Assembly (NCBI RefSeq): GCF_036178845.1
Contig: NZ_CP108070.1
Span: 5,828,001 to 5,892,000 of the forward strand
Reading direction: 5' to 3'
DNA: 64,000 nucleotides
Source: Streptomyces sp. NBC_00271
GTDB taxonomy: Bacteria > Actinomycetota > Actinomycetes > Streptomycetales > Streptomycetaceae
Both the position numbers and the translations under genes were made by a program. Below, piece after piece: positions 59,903-64,000 of this stretch (within the stretch, counting starts at the first letter, position 1; every line of letters begins with the position of its first letter). Under the pieces are notes generated by a model. It was not told where the DNA came from. It worked only from the letters and a program-made list of their open reading frames with translations, and made no database searches.

Positions 59903-62683
59903 TCAGCCCACTGGGGAACCCGGCGAGGAACCCGCCGGGGAAGCCCCTGGGAGGGCCGTCTCCCTCGTCAGAAAGGCCAGCCGGGCCCGCTTCTCGGGCA
60001 AGTAGACCCCGGGAAGGTCGATTTCGGGAAGCACGATCTCCGGGCCGGGTACGAAGCCCTGTCGGACCAGACGCGCGATCGCCTTCTCGTTGCGCGCGTC
60101 GGGTTCGACCACGACCCGCTGCCGATCGAGGCCGACCAGCACGTACGTGGTGAACGTGGTCAGCAGCGCGGACGACCAGCCCGGCCGGCCACCTCCGGAC
60201 CCCGCGGGGCCGATCAGCAGGTGGACGCCGATGTCGCCGGGTTCGACGGCGTAGCACTCGCTGACCCGGTCGGCCTCGGGCTCGTACGTCTGGAAGAGCG
60301 CGGCGGGCTCGCCGTCCTTGACCGCGAGGAAGGCGTGGTGGGTGTCGAGGGAGTCCAGATGGACGTAGGTCTCCAGCACCTGCTGCTTCGTGAGCCCGTT
60401 CATGCCCCAGAACACGGCACGCTCCTCGCTCACCCAGCGGTGGATGACGTCCAGGTCGGCGTGCGGGTCGACGCGCAGGACGCGCACGGTCCCGTAGCCG
60501 TCGAGCGTCTCCTCGTGCACGGCCTCGCGGTCGGCGGCGTACGGCTCACTGCTCATGGTGTCCTCACCCTTCTCTGTCTCCTGCTCCGGTGTCAGTCGGC
60601 TCCAGTCGGTGCTGACCGGGGCCAGTTCTCCCTTGAGCCACAAGGGGAGTTGGTCGCGGTGGTGGGCCGAGCCCGGGACGCCCGAGGCGCCGAAGGGGAC
60701 CACCCAGAGGCTCTGGTCGCGGTCGGCGAGGTCCCAGACGTAACGGGCCGCGGGGCCGCGCGCGCTCAGGTCCGTCAGGCCGGGGACCGCCGAGGTGCAC
60801 AGCACGCAGTCGTGGTCTCCGGAGAGACCCGGTTCGTCCTGCGAGGTGGTCGGGAGCGCGCGCCAGGGCGCGAGCCGGTGGGTGTCGCCCCAGACGCCGA
60901 GCGGTTGCGCGGCCGCTTCCTCGACGGCCTCGCGGACGAGGGCGGCACGATCGATGCCGTACAACTCCTCGGCCTTCAGCAGGTGTTCGAGGGCGAAGCC
61001 GACACGGGGGAGGAGGGCGAGCCAGGGGCGGAAGACCTCGGGGTACGCGGGCGGGTCGGCCAGCGCGGCGAAGGCGGGGTGCGCGGCGAGCCGCCGTACG
61101 ACCGCGCCGCGCACCGCGGAATAGGCGGCCGCCGCCATGCTGTCGGCCGTCATCCGGCGGTCCCAGCCGAGCAGCCGGTCGCGCAGGGCGGTCGCCTCGA
61201 TGCTGAGTCCGTCGAGCGCGGCGAGGTGGTCCATCAGGGGCGCGGCGGAGGCGAGATGGGTGTCCATGTGGATGTCCGCCATGTCCTGGGCCGACCATTT
61301 CGGCCGTTCGTCGAGGAGCTGCCGGATCCGGGCGGCCCGGTGGAACGGGGCGAACTCGACACCGAGCGGGCCGGCGGGGCCGCGCTGGTTCGCCATCACG
61401 GCGACGCCGTCCTCGACCGTCCCGTACGGCATCTCGTGCCAGCCCCGCCATTCGTGCCCGGGCTCCCAGGCGGCGACGGTCCGGGTGCGGTTGTCAGCGT
61501 CGCGGAGCGGGACTCGGCCGGCGACCCGGTGCAGTACGCCGCCCTCGGTGTCGGCGGCCTGGACGACGTTCACGGGCTCGGCCCAGTGGTCGAACGCCCG
61601 GTCGACGTCGGCGACTTCGCGGGCCCGGAGGAGCGGGAGGAGCGCGCTGAAGCCGAGTTCTTCGGTGACGCGGGGCGGGTAGCGGAGGCTGATGGCTTCG
61701 ACGCCCTCGGTCTGCTCCGCTCCCCCGATGACGACCGGTCCGCGCGGGGTCTCGACGACCTCGACCTCGACGGGTTCACCGCCCGCCACCTCGACCGTCT
61801 CGACGTGCCGGGCGACGGCCCGCCACTCCCCGTCGGGGTCGAGCGCCTCCCAACGTTCCGATCGCTCGGGTCCTTCCGATCGCTCCGGTCCTTCCGGTCC
61901 CTGGGGCCCGACGCGTCGCAGTCGTTCCCGGTACAGGTCCTGGTAGTCGGCCATCGCGTTGGTGATGGCCCAGGCGACCGTGCCGGTGTGGGCGAAGTGG
62001 GCGATGCCCGGGACGCCGGGGACGGCGAGGCCGACGACGTCGAACTCGGGGCAGGAGAGGTGGATCTGCTGGTAGACGCCGGGGTCCTCGATGAAGCGGT
62101 GGGGGTCGCCCGCGATGACCGGCTGCCCGGTGGCGGTCCGCTCGCCCGTGACGAGCCAGCCGTTGCTGCCGGAGGTGCCGGGACCGTCGGCGGCGAAGAG
62201 GTCCACGGCCTCCGGTCCGATCCGTCGGACGACCTCCTCCCGCCACAGCTTGGCGGGGAAACCGGCGAAGAGGATGTGCGCGCCGAGCCAGACGCCGAGC
62301 GGGGTCCAGGGCTCCCAGCGCCCCGGGGCGAGCCCGGTCGCCGCGAACTCCGGTGTGCGCCGGGCGCCTTCGGCCAGCCCCTCGTTGACCCCGTCGACGT
62401 ACGCCACGACCCAGTCGGCGGTCTCCGGATCCCGTCTCTCCAGCGCCGCGAAGCAACGTCTCGCGGTGTCGTCGAGCCGGGCCCGGCGTGCGAACCGGTC
62501 CCAGCCGACGGCCTCGGCGCCGAGGAACGCGGCGGAGGTGCCCTGCGCGCGGTGCCGTTCGACCTCCAGTTGCCAGGCACGGTCGAGGGCGGTGACACGG
62601 CCCTGGGCACGGGCGAGGGCGCGGGCGTCGGTGGCGCGCAGGTGGGGGATCCCCCAAGGGTCACGGTAGAGCTCGGCGGTCAC
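59903..62683 (-). CDS. Penicillin-acylase / siderophore GNAT acetyltransferase fusion
   Basis: A 926-codon frame with no stop between two domains. Residues 1-700 are a penicillin-amidase Ntn hydrolase: ELYRDPWGIPHLRA at the start and the autocleavage serine Ser173 in TSGSNGWLVTG, then GTVAWAITNAMADYQDLY. Residues about 710-926 are an IucB/MbtK-type acetyltransferase (FWGMNGLTKQQVLETY, VHLLIGPAGSGGGRPGWSSA, VVVEPDARNEKAIARLVRQG) that acylates hydroxamate siderophore precursors. A ribosome-binding site (GGTGAGGAC) before ATG 60556 could also give the acetyltransferase alone. GTG 62683 lies 19 bases from an iron box, so it is iron-repressed. The acylase probably recycles or deacylates siderophores. 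Confidence 0.82.
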   Translation of the reverse strand: MTAELYRDPWGIPHLRATDARALARAQGRVTALDRAWQLEVERHRAQGTSAAFLGAEAVGWDRFARRARLDDTARRCFAALERRDPETADWVVAYVDGVNEGLAEGARRTPEFAATGLAPGRWEPWTPLGVWLGAHILFAGFPAKLWREEVVRRIGPEAVDLFAADGPGTSGSNGWLVTGERTATGQPVIAGDPHRFIEDPGVYQQIHLSCPEFDVVGLAVPGVPGIAHFAHTGTVAWAITNAMADYQDLYRERLRRVGPQGPEGPERSEGPERSERWEALDPDGEWRAVARHVETVEVAGGEPVEVEVVETPRGPVVIGGAEQTEGVEAISLRYPPRVTEELGFSALLPLLRAREVADVDRAFDHWAEPVNVVQAADTEGGVLHRVAGRVPLRDADNRTRTVAAWEPGHEWRGWHEMPYGTVEDGVAVMANQRGPAGPLGVEFAPFHRAARIRQLLDERPKWSAQDMADIHMDTHLASAAPLMDHLAALDGLSIEATALRDRLLGWDRRMTADSMAAAAYSAVRGAVVRRLAAHPAFAALADPPAYPEVFRPWLALLPRVGFALEHLLKAEELYGIDRAALVREAVEEAAAQPLGVWGDTHRLAPWRALPTTSQDEPGLSGDHDCVLCTSAVPGLTDLSARGPAARYVWDLADRDQSLWVVPFGASGVPGSAHHRDQLPLWLKGELAPVSTDWSRLTPEQETEKGEDTMSSEPYAADREAVHEETLDGYGTVRVLRVDPHADLDVIHRWVSEERAVFWGMNGLTKQQVLETYVHLDSLDTHHAFLAVKDGEPAALFQTYEPEADRVSECYAVEPGDIGVHLLIGPAGSGGGRPGWSSALLTTFTTYVLVGLDRQRVVVEPDARNEKAIARLVRQGFVPGPEIVLPEIDLPGVYLPEKRARLAFLTRETALPGASPAGSSPGSPVG

Positions 62684-62701
62684 AATCCATCCCCACACTT
62701 A

Positions 62702-62720
62702 TCAGGTTAGGCTAACCTAA
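62702..62720. promoter_or_regulatory. Iron box (DmdR/IdeR operator)
   Basis: TCAGGTTAGGCTAACCTAA has a perfect 15-bp palindromic core and differs by one base from the DmdR1 consensus TTAGGTTAGGCTAACCTAA. It lies in the 78-bp gap between two divergent genes and should repress both when iron is plentiful. Confidence 0.92.
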
Positions 62721-62761
62721 CTTCCATTGGGGCGAAATCGTACGTGAGGGGTGGAGGGCCG

Positions 62762-63487
62762 ATGGGCCAGGGGCATGGTTGGGAAGGCGCGGTACTCAAG
62801 CTGCTGCGCGGCAAGGACTTCGAGTTCACGGTGACCGGAGCCGAAGACATCACTCCGCGCTACCGACGCCTGCGCCTGACCGACGGCGGCATGCTCGCGG
62901 CGACCGGGGTGCACCCGACCATGTGGGTCCGGCTGTGGTTCGACAACGCGGGCAAGCCGCACCAGCGGGCGTACACCCTGGTCGACCCCGACCCCGCGAA
63001 CGGCACCTTCGGGCTGGAGTTCGCGCTGCACGAGGGACGCGCGAGCGACTGGGCACGGGCGGCGAAGCCCGGGGACACCATCGAGGCCACGGTCCACGGC
63101 ACCGCGTTCACGGAGCCGGACCCGGCCCCGTCCCACGTCCTCGCCGTCGCCGACTCGGCCTCCCTCCCCGCCCTCAACTCCCTCCTGGACGCGGTGGGTA
63201 CGGCCCCGGCGACGATCTGGTTCGAGACGGACCACGGCACGGACGGGCTCCCGCTGCGCACCCGCCCCTCACTCCACGACCTGCGCCCGGTCCCGCGCCG
63301 GGGCGCCCCTCTCGTCACCCGGGTCAAGGAGTCCCTCCCTGACCTCCTCAAGGACCAGTCCGCCCCCTACGTCTGGATCGCCTGCGACACCACCACGACC
63401 CGCACCCTCACGACGTACGTCCGCAAGGAACTCGCCGTCCCGAGGCAACGGGTGAACGCGATGGGCTACTGGCGCACGGAGGCCTGA
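62762..63487 (+). CDS. Siderophore-interacting protein (ferric-siderophore reductase)
   Basis: A 241-residue cytoplasmic flavoprotein. The FAD domain has ITPRYRRLRLTDGGM and HQRAYTLVDPDPANGTFGLE (RxYT flavin motif); the NAD(P)H part has HVLAVADSASLPALNSLLDA and ends PYVWIACDTTTTRTLTTYVR. It releases iron from imported siderophores by reduction. ATG 62762 was chosen because GGAGGG precedes it; GTG 62744 is also in frame. It shares the iron box with the acylase-acetyltransferase gene. Confidence 0.93.
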   Translation: MGQGHGWEGAVLKLLRGKDFEFTVTGAEDITPRYRRLRLTDGGMLAATGVHPTMWVRLWFDNAGKPHQRAYTLVDPDPANGTFGLEFALHEGRASDWARAAKPGDTIEATVHGTAFTEPDPAPSHVLAVADSASLPALNSLLDAVGTAPATIWFETDHGTDGLPLRTRPSLHDLRPVPRRGAPLVTRVKESLPDLLKDQSAPYVWIACDTTTTRTLTTYVRKELAVPRQRVNAMGYWRTEA

Positions 63488-63523
63488 GAGGCGTTCCGCA
63501 CCCTCACGCGGGATCATCGAGGC

Positions 63524-64000
63524 ATGGACGTCAGCCTTCACATCGCCCAGGATCCCGAAGCGGACGCGCTGCTCAGCCGCAGCCCCCTCGCCGCCCTGAC
63601 CGGGATGCTGCTGGACCAGCAGGTGCCGATGGAGTGGGCGTTCAAGGGGCCGCGCACGATCGCCTCGCGCATGGGTGCGGACGAGTTGGACGCGCACGAG
63701 ATCGCCGCGTACGACCCGGAGAAGTTCGCCGCGCTGCTCACCGCGAAGCCGGCCGTGCATCGCTATCCCGGGTCCATGGCCAAGCGGATCCAGCAGCTGT
63801 GCCAGTACCTCGTGGAGCACTACGACGGGGACGCGGCCAAGGTCTGGGAGGGCGTCAAGAGCGGCGAGGAGCTGCTGCGGCGGCTCAAGGAACTGCCCGG
63901 GTTCGGCGCCCAGAAGGCCCAGATCTTCCTGGCTCTGCTCGGCAAGCAGTTCGGTGTGCGGCCCGAGGGCTGGCGCGAGGCGGCGGGGGCGTACGGCGAG
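63524..64000 (+). CDS. HhH-GPD base-excision DNA repair protein, 5' part
   Basis: The first 159 residues of a gene that runs past the window. PLAALTGMLLDQQVPMEWAF matches the start of the helix-hairpin-helix glycosylase family, and LLRRLKELPGFGAQKAQIFL is the HhH motif (LPGFGxxKA). The catalytic Asp region is beyond the window. These small proteins are annotated as HhH-GPD-type glycosylases in Streptomyces. ATG 63524 is 36 bases after the reductase stop, so they may be co-transcribed. Confidence 0.85.
   Translation, partial: MDVSLHIAQDPEADALLSRSPLAALTGMLLDQQVPMEWAFKGPRTIASRMGADELDAHEIAAYDPEKFAALLTAKPAVHRYPGSMAKRIQQLCQYLVEHYDGDAAKVWEGVKSGEELLRRLKELPGFGAQKAQIFLALLGKQFGVRPEGWREAAGAYGE

Noticed and set aside
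57815..62710. A 1631-codon plus-strand open frame
   Set aside because: It is antisense to the CopC/CopD and acylase genes and arises from their GC-rich third positions. The translation is Gly/Val/Arg/Asp-rich without any domain.

Overview
The window is high-G+C actinobacterial chromosome, almost certainly Streptomyces. The gene set and order match the oriC-proximal core arm known from S. coelicolor: valine dehydrogenase, a DUF3073 protein, purM-purF, purL-purQ-purS, an Lsr2 paralogue, an ABC/two-component block, purC, purD, dnaX, the small SRP RNA and tRNA-Ser(GGA). Codon usage, short intergenic gaps and 4-nt ATGA/GTGA overlaps also fit.

Region 1 (1-23.3 kb) is conserved core. Most of the de novo purine pathway lies here on the minus strand as separate units (purS-Q-L, purF/purM, purC, purD). 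Between them are three tRNA-Gly genes, lsrL, a four-gene drug-transport/two-component operon, a META-domain lipoprotein, and a membrane protein that looks like an M48 peptidase without its zinc motif.

Region 2 (23,279-44,005) is an integrative and conjugative actinomycete element (AICE) in the 3' end of tRNA-Ser(GGA), bounded by 93-bp direct repeats. A long minus-strand operon carries DUF2637 and Spd-like membrane proteins, an FtsK/TraB translocase, a tRNA-guanine-transglycosylase-like (DpdA-like) enzyme, a primase-polymerase, a replication ATPase, an excisionase and an integrase. A divergent GntR repressor and an acetyltransferase are the likely control point. Two repeat arrays look functional: GACAAG repeats beside traB (candidate conjugation locus) and TGACGCA iterons beside the replication genes (candidate origin). 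A second mobile element, a 4.3-kb Tn554-like unit with two tyrosine-recombinase genes, an HTH gene and a small passenger, has inserted into and split an RRQRL zinc-binding gene of the AICE. The right end holds a four-repeat secreted protein, a tRNA-Arg(ACG) 3' fragment with terminator, and a truncated MATE gene next to DnaA-box-like and parS-like sequences.

Region 3 (44.0-50.9 kb) is a second, degraded accretion at the same site. It has a WXG100-like protein, a predicted caspase-fold secreted effector, a probable immunity protein, a surface-anchored protein broken by an amber codon, a secreted paralogue, and a scar (terminator copy plus internally deleted integrase) showing that another element was once here.

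Region 4 (51-64 kb) is ordinary accessory chromosome: Tat-exported ceramidase-like and esterase proteins, a GtrA protein, a decayed beta-propeller gene, an ECF sigma factor with its CU044_5270 partner, a CopC/CopD copper protein, and an iron-box-controlled divergent pair. The pair is a penicillin-acylase/acetyltransferase fusion and a siderophore-interacting reductase. A partial HhH-GPD DNA-repair gene runs off the end.
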